Assembly (NCBI GenBank): GCA_004835665.1
Contig: ML240445.1
Location: forward strand, 1,364,001-1,428,000
Origin: Phoma sp. XZ068
Lineage: Eukaryota; Ascomycota; Dothideomycetes; Pleosporales; Didymellaceae
Reading direction: 5' to 3'
DNA: 64,000 nt
Shown: one piece after another, positions 21,843-32,962 of the stretch
How the letters are laid out: each line of letters starts with the position of its first letter
Numbering within the stretch: position 1 is the first letter of the stretch
The notes under the pieces: generated by a model
What the model was told of the DNA's origin: nothing
The model's database searches: none
Seen by the model: the letters and a program-made list of their open reading frames with translations, nothing else
Position numbers and translations under genes: made by a program

Positions 21843-22423
21843 GTTGTCTATGAGGGTCGTAGAAGAGCATACAAGGACAAGATTGCAGCAACAGTACGAT
21901 GCGTAGGTGGAAGGAGCGTTTCGGTTGCTGGCGCGCCAAAGAAGACCAGAAAAGGCGGGAGGTGATCGTGAAGGGAGGCGCGCACAGCCTCTCTATGAAG
22001 TCATCAACAAAGATCTCACGTCTAATTTAAGGCGCACGCATTGCTCGCCAATTCGCACAAGGCAAGGATCGTGCAAGTCATCTCGCAAAACAAGGGGTGA
22101 GTGCTGATCGACGGACCAGCAATTGGTCGGCAATTTGTGGACCTTGAAGCGTTGCCGCCAGCCGAGGCGCAGTCGCTCAACCTGCGACACATCGAAACGC
22201 GCTGCACGTCCACTCAAACAGCGAAGATGCTGTCTTGTACATCCAGTCTAGAATTGTCAGAGGCGACAAAAGATCTCCAGCAATTTCCAGATGCGGCACT
22301 AGTGCACATTATTAGCAGTCTATGTACAATTCAATTCGATATGCAATGTTGTGGTGTCGTGCTCTTTTCTCCTCGAATACAACCCTATCTTGCCAACAAC
22401 AATCTCGACTCACCAGAGCGAGG
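21843..22423. other. Intergenic, no supported gene
   Basis: This holds the promoter side of the multi-pass membrane protein gene and the 3' side of the PAP2 phosphatase gene. Only overlapping short frames are present. Confidence 0.4.
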
Positions 22424-23925
22424 CTAGACGGCATGTGCGCCCTGAGGATGCGACACATATACCGGCTCATCCGCCGTTGTACCATCACGCCTACTGTTCA
22501 ACCCGTCTCTCCTTTCCATCTCAATAATGCCATCTTGGCTCGTCGCCTCTGCTGCATACCCCTGATGACGCTCACCATTCGCACCACCGTGAGCACCAGC
22601 GCCAGCTCTATTCCGCTGCGTCTCGCTTTTCCCTTGGCGACTCCACCCTTCAATGCCAACGTAACTTCCGACGCCAACACCAATGCCCCAAGCGCGCTGG
22701 TAGCTTCTGGGACCCCATGCCCAACCAGCTCCCCGTGTGATGGGCAGGTGATACCAGCGGAATGAAAACCACGCCGTTGTAATGCCAATCAGGCTGCCGA
22801 AGAGGAGATCAAATCCAAAGTGTCGGAAGTCGGTGAACCGCGTACTCGCAACGTATATCGCTGTCCCGACTGGTGTCAAGATCAGGACAAGCGTGTAGAC
22901 TGGAGGCGCGGCTGACTGGTAGCGGATAGGGACTACGTTATCCTTCTCGTCGTATCCGGGAGCGCCGAGGGACGACTCCTGTTTGTGAACGGGGAGGATG
23001 GATCGGTCGGTCGAGGTGCGTGACTTGAGGTTGGAGGGCGTGACAGCGGAGGTGTACGCTGGGTTCGTAGAAAAGGGGCGAGGTGCGAGGAATGGAATTG
23101 CAACAGAGAATTTGGATGCGAGGAAGAGAGTTAGGTAGAGCAAGCCAGCCCAAGAGACTACGAGTGGTTAGTAACTGCGAAGAGCAAGGCTTGAGGTGGG
23201 ACATACAGCTAGCGTGACCGCTAGGGAAGGACTTGAATCCGTCTTTCATGATGTCCTCGTCGGTATTGGTGCAGATGGCATCGGTGACCAAGACCCATGC
23301 TGCATTGAGTCTTTCGCCGTTTTCGCCAACAAAACTGGTGACGGCTGCTTGTTCGAGTCGGCCCAGGTCTGGTCGGCAGCGGGACAGTAGGTCAGGGCGC
23401 GGCTTTCCAAACAGCAGCTTCATGCCCTGGGTGACCATGAAGGCAGTTGCGAGTGACAGTGCCAGTCCCATCCAGCCCGTGTTCCATTCCCACAGCTTCC
23501 TCCTCCAGATGAGCGACTTGGGCGTCCCGCGACTAGCTGTCGGTCCTGGTACGAAGATGATGCAGACCAGAAAGATGACGGCAGCTGGAATGACCAGGCC
23601 AATGACGGCCATGAGCCATGTTGGGATGGTTTCATGGTTCTCGAAGGGATACGATATGTCAAGATTGACAGGGGAGAATGGGCGTTTGTAGGGCGTCAGA
23701 AACTCCCAACCGGCACCGACGGCGGCGATGGCTCTGCCCGAGTGTCAGTTGTGGTCCAACTTGTTGGCGGAGGTATGCGCCGCTCGTGGTTGCCGCGAAC
23801 AAGACTTGCAGTGCGCAACAACGTGTGAGCACGCGACGGCTGACGTACATGATGCAAATCCAATCGAAGACGTACGACAGTACTAGCCGTACCGACGGTA
23901 CACTGAAACCTCTGACGGTCGGCAT
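22424..23925 (-). CDS. PAP2/DPP1-like lipid phosphate phosphatase
   Basis: Integral membrane phosphatase of the PAP2 superfamily, close to yeast diacylglycerol pyrophosphate phosphatase. It would dephosphorylate diacylglycerol pyrophosphate, phosphatidate or related lipid phosphates at the vacuole, ER or Golgi membrane. Exons 23849-23925, 23207-23733 and 22424-23157 give 445 residues. The three catalytic blocks are present: K-x6-RP as KLLFGKPRP around 131-139, FPSGHAS around 195-201, joined across intron 2 to FSWAGLLYL, and STRFTDFRHFGFD in exon 3. A conserved TPYKRPFS segment lies near the N-terminus. An insert of about 70 residues between helices (around SNLKSRTSTDRSILPVHKQ) and a Gly/Arg-rich tail make it longer than Dpp1. 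Intron 1 is 115 bp. Confidence 0.9.
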
Positions 23926-24379
23926 GACGACAAAAAGTGCAGTGCAACGGGAGCCAGAGTCAAAACCAGAGGTGGAAAGACGAGAAGGAAATGGGCGCGC
24001 AACGGGTCGCAAGGACACCAGAGGCAGATGAGGGCACCGGCCTTGGCCAAGCGTAACCAGGTTTGAAGGGCCGATCTGCGGCTACAGTGCACGCTGCTGC
24101 GAGTGCTTGGTAGGATCGTCGTCGTCGCGCGGCGAAGTTGACGTGTCGCGCGCACCAGATGCAGGATGGATGTGACTGGACTTGGGCATCTCCAAGCGTC
24201 AGCTACCTCCGGACGGCGCTGAGGGCGAGGTGCCGGCGACTGATGAAGGGCACACGACCATGGCCAAGCACGCGGCTTACGCCCGGCTGAGGCTGAGTCC
24301 CAGGGGCAGCTGCGTGTGCATGTCCGCGCGCGCCGCTGGGCACGTCTCAGCTGCGCCCGTAGCCGCCCCGACGGCGTTG

Positions 24380-24415
24380 CACAGGCGCTGTTCGCTGCAC
24401 AGGCGCTGTTCGCTG
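24380..24415. repeat. Exact 18-bp tandem duplication
   Basis: Two identical head-to-tail copies of CACAGGCGCTGTTCGCTG at 24380-24397 and 24398-24415, in the divergent promoter region. Confidence 0.9.
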
Positions 24416-24660
24416 CAGCCCGCGAGCGCCATTCTGCAGCTGAGGGAGGCGGTCGCCTGAAGCGCAGCAGGGCCGCGGGCAGCAGCGGGCGGTGATGGGG
24501 ACAACGAGCTGCATGATCGGCGCCGGCGCGCTTCTCCTGCCGGCGATGGCGGGGGCTAGGCACTACACGTCATGGCAAACTTTTGGCGGCGCCCGGCTGG
24601 TGACTGTGCGACACGCAGCACTGCCCTCACGCAACACAGCGCCCGAGTGCGACGACGCCG

Positions 24661-24712
24661 CCCCGCATCCATTCTGCCCTACGCCGCCCCGCATCCATCC
24701 TGCCCTACGCCG
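24661..24712. repeat. 26-bp tandem duplication with one mismatch
   Basis: Copies at 24661-24686 and 24687-24712 begin with ccccgcatccat and end with ctgccctacgccg. They differ at a single T/C position. The second copy ends 16 bp before the ankyrin ATG, so the repeat lies in the 5' leader. Confidence 0.9.
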
Positions 24713-24728
24713 CGCCCCCACGACCACC

Positions 24729-25400
24729 ATGGCGCTCCCGACCCCGACCATCGACCTCCTGCTCAATCTCATCGACACGCGCCCCCAGTCGATCCTACAG
24801 TCGCTCGCCCAGCACCCGCAGCTCGCCGCCGCCCGCGATGCCCACGGCTACTCGCTCGTCCACGCCGCCGCCTCGTACAGCCAGCTGGGCGTCCTGCGCG
24901 AGCTGGTCCAAACGTACGCGGCAGACGTCAACATGCTCGACGAAGACGGCGAGACGGCGCTGTTCGCGACGGAAAACACCCCAGTGGCCAAGTGCTTGGT
25001 CGAAGAGCTGGGTGCCGACGTGCGCGTCCGCAACAGCGAGGGCAAGACCGCCGAGGAGAAGATTGGCGAGGAGGAGGGCGAGGGACACGAGGTCTACCAG
25101 TACTTGAGGCAGCTGAGAACCGGCGGCGACCAGCCGGGCGCCGGGCTTGTAGCGACGGATGGCGTGCACCCTCCTCCGCCGCTGCCGAACGGTGTGCAGA
25201 TCAACATGGGCACCATGGCCGAGGACGCTGCTGGTGAGGCGCCCGATCCAGAGATCCGAAGGAGAATCGACGAGCTGGCCGCAAGAGACGACTTCCAGAC
25301 CGACGAGGTACAGCAGCAGCTGAGGGAGCTCATTCAAGAGGTTGTCACGGGCATGGGTGCCGATTCAGCAGAACGGAACGTCAGGCAGCGCGTCGATTGA
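24729..25400 (+). CDS. Ankyrin repeat protein
   Basis: Single-exon gene of 223 residues starting at the ATG at 24729 (context accaccATGG), although the open frame extends further upstream. Ankyrin-type repeats occupy roughly residues 35-120: DAHGYSLVHAAASYSQLGVL, then DEDGETALFATENTPVAKCL and VRNSEGKTAEEKIGEEEGEG. The C-terminal half is acidic and carries a Pro-rich segment (VHPPPPLPNGVQINMG) and a charged helix. Size and layout resemble small fungal ankyrin proteins related to yeast Yar1, a chaperone of ribosomal protein uS3, but the evidence is too thin to name it. It converges on the Puf6 gene. Confidence 0.82.
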   Translation: MALPTPTIDLLLNLIDTRPQSILQSLAQHPQLAAARDAHGYSLVHAAASYSQLGVLRELVQTYAADVNMLDEDGETALFATENTPVAKCLVEELGADVRVRNSEGKTAEEKIGEEEGEGHEVYQYLRQLRTGGDQPGAGLVATDGVHPPPPLPNGVQINMGTMAEDAAGEAPDPEIRRRIDELAARDDFQTDEVQQQLRELIQEVVTGMGADSAERNVRQRVD

Positions 25401-25774
25401 AGGCTCTGTGCACCGCCGTACAATAGACAAAGTCCGACACCCAGCCATGCCAGCGACCCGACACGGCTACTGGTGCTTCCTAGAGAAGGAGAACAAGACG
25501 GCAGCCCGGGCCAATTCCATCCAACCCAGCGCCCGATGGAGGATACGGCAAAGGTGAGACCCAGTATTGTCCAGAGTATCGTCCAGCCTCGAGAAATCCC
25601 GAGAAGAATAGCTCGTACAACCTGGCATCGCTCCGCTCGACACTGATGTGCCGTCGCCGACACTATGTCTGGGACGGGGAGGACTGGCGGCAATGCAAGC
25701 AGTATGTCGGGTATCATGATTTGATGCTTTTGCTACAAATGAACTCCTACTTTATGCAAACCCCCCTATGCCAT
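25401..25774. other. Convergent intergenic spacer
   Basis: This is the 3' UTR space between the ankyrin gene and the Puf6 gene. No gene seen. Confidence 0.5.
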
Positions 25775-28023
25775 CTACAACTTTTCCAACAGTATCCTTG
25801 CACCCGCATTCCCTCTTGGCGCATCCTCCTTCTTCTCACCCTTCTTTCCTTTCTTTGCCTTCGCGTCTGCGTCCTTGCGCCTTGCCGGCCCAGCAGCAGC
25901 CTCGAGCTTCTTCTTATCCTTCTTCAGCGCCTTCAGCACCTCGCTCTTCTTCTCAAAGCCCTCGGCCTCAGTCAGCGCAACAACAACAAAAGCGCCCTCA
26001 CCAGTCGCCCATTCAACAACGTCCTCTTTGATTTCAGCCCACAGCATGTCTGCGAACCCAAGGGCTGGCGTCACAGGAACAACCTTCTTGGTCTTGGGGT
26101 CGAACTTGCCGCCCTGCACGAGCGTCTTCAGCATGTTCTTGCCGTGACTCGTGGCCTTGTTGTCTCCAGCGCTGGCCGGCAGTGAAGCATCGAGGATCGA
26201 TGACGACAGGCGCGCGACTTCACCAAGTGCCTCCTTGCGTGTTTTGGGCTCGATTTCGGGAGCGCCAACAAGAATCTCGCCCATGAACTGCAGACCGAAG
26301 GTGAAGGATGCAAAGTCAGCGGCGCGTGCCGTAATGGCGTTGAGCAGCGGCGCTTCGATGCTCTTTGTAATCTCCTGAAGGCGCGTGTTGGGGTCCTTCT
26401 TCGAGGTTGTCTGGCGGATGGTGTAGACTTCGGTGAGACGCTCGCGTGTGTTGTCATCGAGGAACCATTTGGCGTCAGCAGCAAAAGGGTAGAGGAGGAC
26501 AGTGCGCGCGCGTGCATCATTGCAGAGGTTCAAGACCTTCTCGGGGAGCGCGTCGTTGCCGGGTAGAAGTTCGCTGTAAATAGACTTTGAAGAGAGCTTG
26601 GTGTCGTCAGTGACGGCCAATGCAGCGAGAAGGACATGATGCGCGTGTTGGTCGAACGCCATAGTCTCGATGGTGTCCTTGTAGGGACGCAGGAACAACT
26701 TTCGGTCTTTTGCTGAGCCATACGCGAAACAAAGCGAGACGAGTCGCGAACCAGACTTTGTAAACGCAAGGTTCTTCATCAGATCCACGTTGTCGGCCTC
26801 CTCTCCCTCCTTGAGTGTTGGGTCAGGCTTGAGATGCTCGAGGAAGTCGTTCGCTTGCTCTGTACCCGGTTCGCAGACCAAAAAGTACTGCAACATGGCG
26901 TCGTGCAGCATGGTGAAGCCGTTGAGCTTCTTTTGGATGAGTGAGTTGATCTGATTTTCGAGGTAGCCCATGATCGGTTTCCTCTTCTCTGGCGACTCCT
27001 CGAGGATGGTCGCTAGGTCTGCGCTCTCTGTGCCTTGCGGTCCAAACCCTTGAATGGAGAACTCGGCCCCATACCACTCACGCAAAAGACGGTTCTTTTG
27101 TTCTGGGGTTGCAACCGCCCTGTAAATATCGTCCAGTATCCATGCTGCCTCGGGGTGGTTGATCATGCGCTTGACGTGTCCGTAGAACTCTGTAATGATG
27201 AGATCGCGAATCTCCGGGTCACTATATAGTCGTCAATCGTTGTAGCTACACCATATAACCAGTGTGCTTACCCTTTCTCGACCAGCTTGGCGATCAAAAA
27301 CTTTGAGTACTTGCCCTCGGACAGGATCTTGAACTCGCCCTTGAGTTCGCGTGCAATCATCCTTCTTTGCTCCATTGTCGAGTACTTGATCGCTGTCTGG
27401 ATAACTCGCACGGAATCGTGCTTGAAGACGAAATCCTTCACTCGGCCAGTAATGATCTCGAACAGCTCCTTGACAAGCTCTTTCCTCTCGTCCTTGTCGA
27501 CGTGCGACTTCAGGCGCAGCTTCTCCCATAGCTTCTTGGAGCGCTCGATAACGTCGGCGTTGGGCTTAGCGTTCTTCCGTTCTTTGGCGAGGGCTTTCTG
27601 CTTTGCGTGTGCTTCGCGGGAGTTGCTAGCTAGGAACGGGTCAGCTGAGTCTGACATGCCCAAGACTGGCAGGTACTTACCATGCATATCGGCGAGCTTG
27701 GAAGAAATCTCTTTCGGTGTCTCGTACTTGGACTTCTTCTTCTTCTCCGTTGGCTCATCCTCCGCTTTTCGCTTCTGTGTCTTGGACTTCGGCTGCTCCT
27801 CTGAATCGCCGTCGGACATCTCGACGTCTGCATTAGAGCCGTTCTGCTGATCGCTGGTGTCTGACTCTCCAAGGTCATGGGCAGCCTTTTTGCTCTTCTT
27901 CGCAGGTTTTACAGCATGCTTGGTGTCGGTCTTTGAGGATTTCTTCTCCGACTTGTCCTTCTTCGTTTTCACGGGTGCAGCAGCTGCTGCTGCTGCCGCA
28001 GAGTCGCGCTTGATTCCGGCCAT
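25775..28023 (-). CDS. puf6: Puf6-type pumilio-repeat protein (ribosome biogenesis / mRNA repression)
   Basis: Nuclear and nucleolar RNA-binding protein of the Puf6/PUM3 family, which acts in 60S subunit biogenesis and, in yeast, represses ASH1 mRNA. Exons 27681-28023, 27272-27629 and 25775-27221 give 715 residues. The first 100 residues are Lys/Ser/Glu-rich with nuclear-localisation character and a poly-Ala run. Then come the conserved SREAHAKQKALAKERKNAKP and SKKLWEKLRLKSHV blocks, pumilio-like repeats (VFKHDSVRVIQTAIKYST, KYSKFLIAKLV), a CPL-type central region with LNGFTMLHDAMLQYFLV, and a Lys-rich tail. Intron 1 (27630-27680) is 51 bp with no in-frame stop. Removing it joins LADMH to ASNSREAH as in the family, so I treat it as spliced. 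Confidence 0.92.
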
Positions 28024-31000
28024 TCTGTTGCGTTGTGGTAGAGTTACCGTTATGCAGAACTCGAGCCTCAAACAACCGCGATTTCTGATCTGAACTTTTT
28101 TTTGGGTCTGCTCGAGCTTGGCGGCGCTAGTGAGCGCACATGTGGGGCAGCATCACTATCTCTCAACTCTCAACCACCATCAATACGACACCCACAACAG
28201 GATCTTGTCGCCGCATTCGTCCCCAGTTACCACACAAGGTTGGTCGATATATTGGTGTGAACACAGAGGCTGGCTATCAACGCGAGGCTTTGTGAAGCCA
28301 ACTGTGCTTTGTTCCCACATACTGGAGGGCGCTTCCGCCGTCTCGTGTGCATGACAGCCTACTCCATCGGTTGGGCTTGCAACCGGACTACACGTTGACA
28401 TTAACGAACAACTGAGGCCGGATACTTCTCCCAGCTGCTAGTAGATATAGCCTCGCCACAGGTTTACGCTAATTTACCTCCAATGCAAGGAATACACCGA
28501 GGCAGCATCTTACCCGAGCCTTCACTGTGTATGTGCGGTATCCAGCACATGCTCCGACGATACGCCCTTGAAGTCTTCATCTTCGATATTGACGACATTG
28601 AACCATATAAACTCTGCTTCGATGCCACGTTCTTCATACAGCTTGTAACTACTGCCCTGGGAATCATGATTGCCACTGTCCGCCGTCTGGTTCGCTAGGC
28701 TACGGCGACCCACATCCTCCATTTTTAGAACTATATAACACAGTGCGACAGGTATATTCACTTGTGATTCATTTGCCATCTTCTCGACGTTCAGTACCTG
28801 CCTTGATTCGTTGCAAGACCAAGCCGTTACCCTCCCCTGTTGATAACTTGCACCAATCCTCATCAGCACCATCTACCACAACGTACTGGAGAAATGCAGC
28901 TAGTATCCCGCAATCAGGTTCTTTCCAGAACTCCGCCTGTAATACAGGACGGTGAGAACGCACTGACAATACCAACTCACCGATGATTAGCTATAAGGGT
29001 TTCTTACTGCTCGCTATTGTGGGCCGGCTATAAGGAGTGACCGAGATCATGCTTCGCGAGTGCCCTCGAATGAGGTGAACAAAGTCCCTTAGCTGCATTT
29101 CGGGGTACAGTTGACACCTATACTTTGTGGATGAGCCTCTTCGTAGACACTCTGAAAACCTATACGTATAGTCATAACAGACTAGCAATTGGTCCAAACT
29201 GTAATTTACTGTCATATCTAAGCTAAAGATCTTTATTGTTGAAAAGTCCCCCTAGCTGACGTATCTGGCATACCCCCAGCTATACTCTGCTTTTCCTCAG
29301 CGAGCACTCAGCACGCCGTTAGCGAAGGTTCCATTATAACATTGGATATCAATACCACATTCGAAATGTAACGTGACTTTTCTACTCAAAGTAGCACTGT
29401 AGTTCTCCTCCGAGATACGCCTGTATGTTCGTTACTCCGCGCGCACGAGAAAATGAACCTCTCACATTGCTAATAAGCTTCGTATCGTCACGTTCTGGAC
29501 TTGAAAAGGCGTGCACAAAATATGGGGATACTCCGGAGACCAAAGTGGGGCCTAGGCTTGCTGTTGAGGTAAACGGATGCTTGAGTTGTGCAGTGAAGGT
29601 GAGTCTATCGACCACAGTGTCATGGATGAAATACAACTGTCGAAACTTCCACCGTCTACTCAAGGACGATGTGGAGGTCGTCGAAAGTCTCTTCACCATG
29701 TCGTCCACATGGGCAAATTTGCTATTGCACACAAGCCACCAGAGTGAAGCTCACAGCCGCATTTGGCATCATCAGCTTTCCTGACACAGTTCGCTGACTG
29801 CTTCCAATTCGCAAGCTGAAATAACATTCTCACTGGGATTACTTAGAGCCCCTCCCGAGTTAGACGTTTCTGGAGATGTTAGCTCTTTCAACGCATCCGG
29901 CGTAAAAAAACAAGCCTGATAGTAACGGCTAACTTCTGGCACCGCCAGGCCCTGCTCCGAAGCAGTCAAGTATTTCTGCTGCACCTTTGCAATCACCAGA
30001 ATACGAACAACCTCTAGATACCTACAAAGCATGACTTCGATAGCTCCACCTTTCTCCGCTTTTGTTTGGACATCATCGCTCTGTCCTTCACTGGTGCTTC
30101 ATCTTTAGTGCTGAAAGTCACAGCATGCGTTCTATAGACTCTTCACCATGGACTCCGTCAAACTATAAACGTCACTCTATTTACCGACTACTCCGTTCCC
30201 CCCCAATGTCTTCCATGGTAGAGCTCCAATGGATATCTGCGAACCCTGCCAGCTTGCTCAGCCGATGAAAGAATCTTAAAAAGTGGAGGAAAGCGAGTCT
30301 ACTACCCCCAGACACAAGTACGTTGTGCTGCTCAGAGACCCTGTTCAGTGTTAGAATTATCTAGCACCACACCCTCGAGCTCAACTGCATGTATACGCCT
30401 TCGTTACGCTCCGGCACCCAAATCAATCCTATCATATATATCAGAGCTGTCCGATAACGTCCGCGAGGACATTCTTTAGTCTGCAACCCAATCCGTTACA
30501 CCGAGGTACCTTTCTATTCCTCGCGGCGCAGGTCAAGACTGGATTCACACACACCCCAGTCCAAGGCCTCGCCTACACGCCAATCGCGATGTAAATTACC
30601 CTCGCGCGTATCCACCCGGCTTCATTGTCGTCCTCATGCTCGTCTATTCCGTTGGCATCCCGAACGAGAATCGACAGCGCTTGCGTGCGGGATCTCATCG
30701 AAGCGAGCGCGATCTTCTCCGTGCTGCCATCATGAGGCGCTCGTGCGAGTCGAGATTCGAAAGACTGGGTTCGTCCCGCTTACAGTCGTACACATGTACT
30801 GTTGATGCATGTAGGTCTACTCGCCCTGACGCTTGGTAACAAGCACTTTTCTCAATCTACCTAGTCTCACCTTCAGCATCAGCATCAGCACCTCGCTTTG
30901 ACATGCATGTACCCCGCTTTTGCCTCTTCGATGCTCGAGATGCAAAGGGCTGTGCAAGCAAAGCTAGCGACCTAGCTGCAGTAGATACGGAGATGCAAGC

Positions 31001-32962
31001 CTCACGGTGCAAGGGGTGCGTTGTACGCACAAAGGTTGTCGTGATGAGATCATCTTTAACGCCGGACTGAGCATTTGCCCCATTGCCTATATGTCGGCAC
31101 CTGTACATGGTACCGCGTGTGCATGCATATCGATTCGAGACCTTAACACGAAGCGTGAAGGATTGCACCGCCTGCGCAGATCGAGCAAATTCCAGCTTAC
31201 TTACAGCTTCTGGACGTGAAATAATTAAACGCACTATAGACGAGGGACTGCATGCCCAGGTTCCTTGTCGTACTCAGGCAAGGCCGTACGTACTCGGTTG
31301 GTACCGGTACATGCATCGGTGTGCAAGGCTGCGCTTCAGCTCGCTGACAGAAATTTCTCAACCCAAGCAAATATAGGTAAGCTTCACTTTCGCACCTAGC
31401 AAGTGGATGTAAGCACGCCGACGCCCAGACTGCCACAAAATTTATTCGACCTCACACCTGCTGCACGTGTGTCGTGTTGCACTCTGCTGACGCTTTGCTG
31501 CCGCCGCCAAGGTGCGATGTTGTCGCCTTGTCCCGGATGAGATGCTTCAATCTCCACGATTGCGCGCGAGACAAACTATCGATAGAAAGTCGGGTTTATT
31601 CAAACGCACCAGGGTCTGGTCGCAGGTGGCCAAAGGAAAAGAATTCCAAAGCCGAACGCTCGGCTAACATCTTTATCGATGGGGCCTGAGAAACGGTCAG
31701 TCTTGGCAATTGCAATGTGGAGATGTTGAGTCGCGGCCGTGAACCAGCGCACTGTGCCCTGCCGTGCGCTTCCATCAGTGCCTGTGCCTTGCTTCGAGTC
31801 GAGTCTCATCGCCGTCATCATGGCAGAGCCTTCCCTTCCCGTTGGACGCTCGATCTTGCCGTCTGGGACGGGACCACGCCTCAGCACCGCTTTCGCTGTT
31901 CGCCGGCGAGCCTTGCATGTCAATCTGCCAGCAAAGCACGGGAACTAACGCAGTCATGTTCAAACCCTCAGGCATTACAAACTTCCTAACAAGGCTGAAG
32001 ACTTCCTCAACGGCTGGCCAATCACGAAATACCCACCTTCCTGTTTCTATAATAGTGTTTGTTAGCCTGGACCTGGACCAAACTTCGATCAAACACCCGT
32101 GAAAATCGCCGGCACAAAAAGACGCCCCCAGGAACGCGCACGCCCTCGTCATATTTGAGTGGTTGAAAATTACAGCAATCGCAGCTGATTGGTGAGAATA
32201 ACGCACTACCATCGAACGATTTAGCAGTTTCTCGCAAGTGCTGACCTGACCCATGGAACCGCTCTGACACCGGTCATAACACAATTTGGACTTGTTACCA
32301 ATGGGCGCAGAACCTTATTTCTGCTTCTCTACTTGGCAATTCCTCGGCATCGATGCATCAAAGGCGCGAAGACGACAATTGCCGTCATATGACGCGAGAT
32401 GGTGCTAGCTAGGGTAAACGAGTTGGTAGGCTCGATGTAGGAAATCAAATTTTGGTGTTTGTTGGACTGTGCACGACTGGGCAGTTTATAGCACAGGGAG
32501 GGTTGGGAGATATCAAATGCAAAACAAGTTTCATAGGCAGGTAGATATGTGGTGTGCATTCTTGTGCCGATGATGAAACGGCTATGTACTCATCATTACA
32601 TCGTCAATTAAACCAGTGTATGCTCTATAACGCCGTAGATGATGGATGGGTGCAAGTCTCTGTGCCCCTTTTGTGCGGCAGTCCAGCGCGCGATCGTTGA
32701 CAGTGATGGTCTCGCCAACGTACATGCAATCAGTCAGAATGCCAGAATAGCCCCAAGATCCAGTTGGTACATAATGAAGGACGCTCAAAAACTCCAATGC
32801 AGTGATAGGTGCCAACGCATTCTGAAGCCTAGCGCAGAATGTCGATTCATGAAGGTGGTACAAAGCCGTAAGGAAGACCCAAGATGGCGGTCGCGACGTG
32901 TACGCGATGACCCAGCGCCGTGGGACGTGCTAAGATAACGACGTGTTGTCAAAGCAAGGGGT
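28024..32962. other. Gene-poor stretch of about 5 kb without a supported gene
   Basis: Only short overlapping frames occur. Several minus-strand frames have protein-like composition but no recognisable domain or convincing splice model. One is 28522-28872, ending ...VNIEDEDFKGVSSEHVLD; its neighbour at 28769-28975 is in another frame. Others are 29382-29699 and 29772-30032 (86 residues from an ATG). The last two are adjacent on the same strand and might be exons of one small gene. No transposon ends, tRNA or long repeat were seen. Confidence 0.35.

Larger units (their letters stand above)
23926..24728. promoter_or_regulatory. GC-rich divergent promoter region with tandem duplications
   Basis: The region separates the PAP2 phosphatase (minus) from the ankyrin gene (plus) and is markedly GC-rich. 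Two recent-looking tandem duplications are present (24380-24415 and 24661-24712). Long frames through it are by-products of the base composition. It presumably holds both promoters. Confidence 0.5.

Noticed and set aside
24492..24728. Upstream extension of the ankyrin frame
   Set aside because: The frame is open only because of GC-rich tandem repeats; the ATG at 24729 has good context and starts the conserved part.
29425..29784. Plus-strand frame of 119 codons
   Set aside because: Overlaps an equally plausible minus-strand frame; no domain or splice evidence decides between them.
31775..32284. Minus-strand frame of 169 codons
   Set aside because: Opens with TTG, overlaps competing plus-strand frames, and neither composition nor motifs suggest a family.
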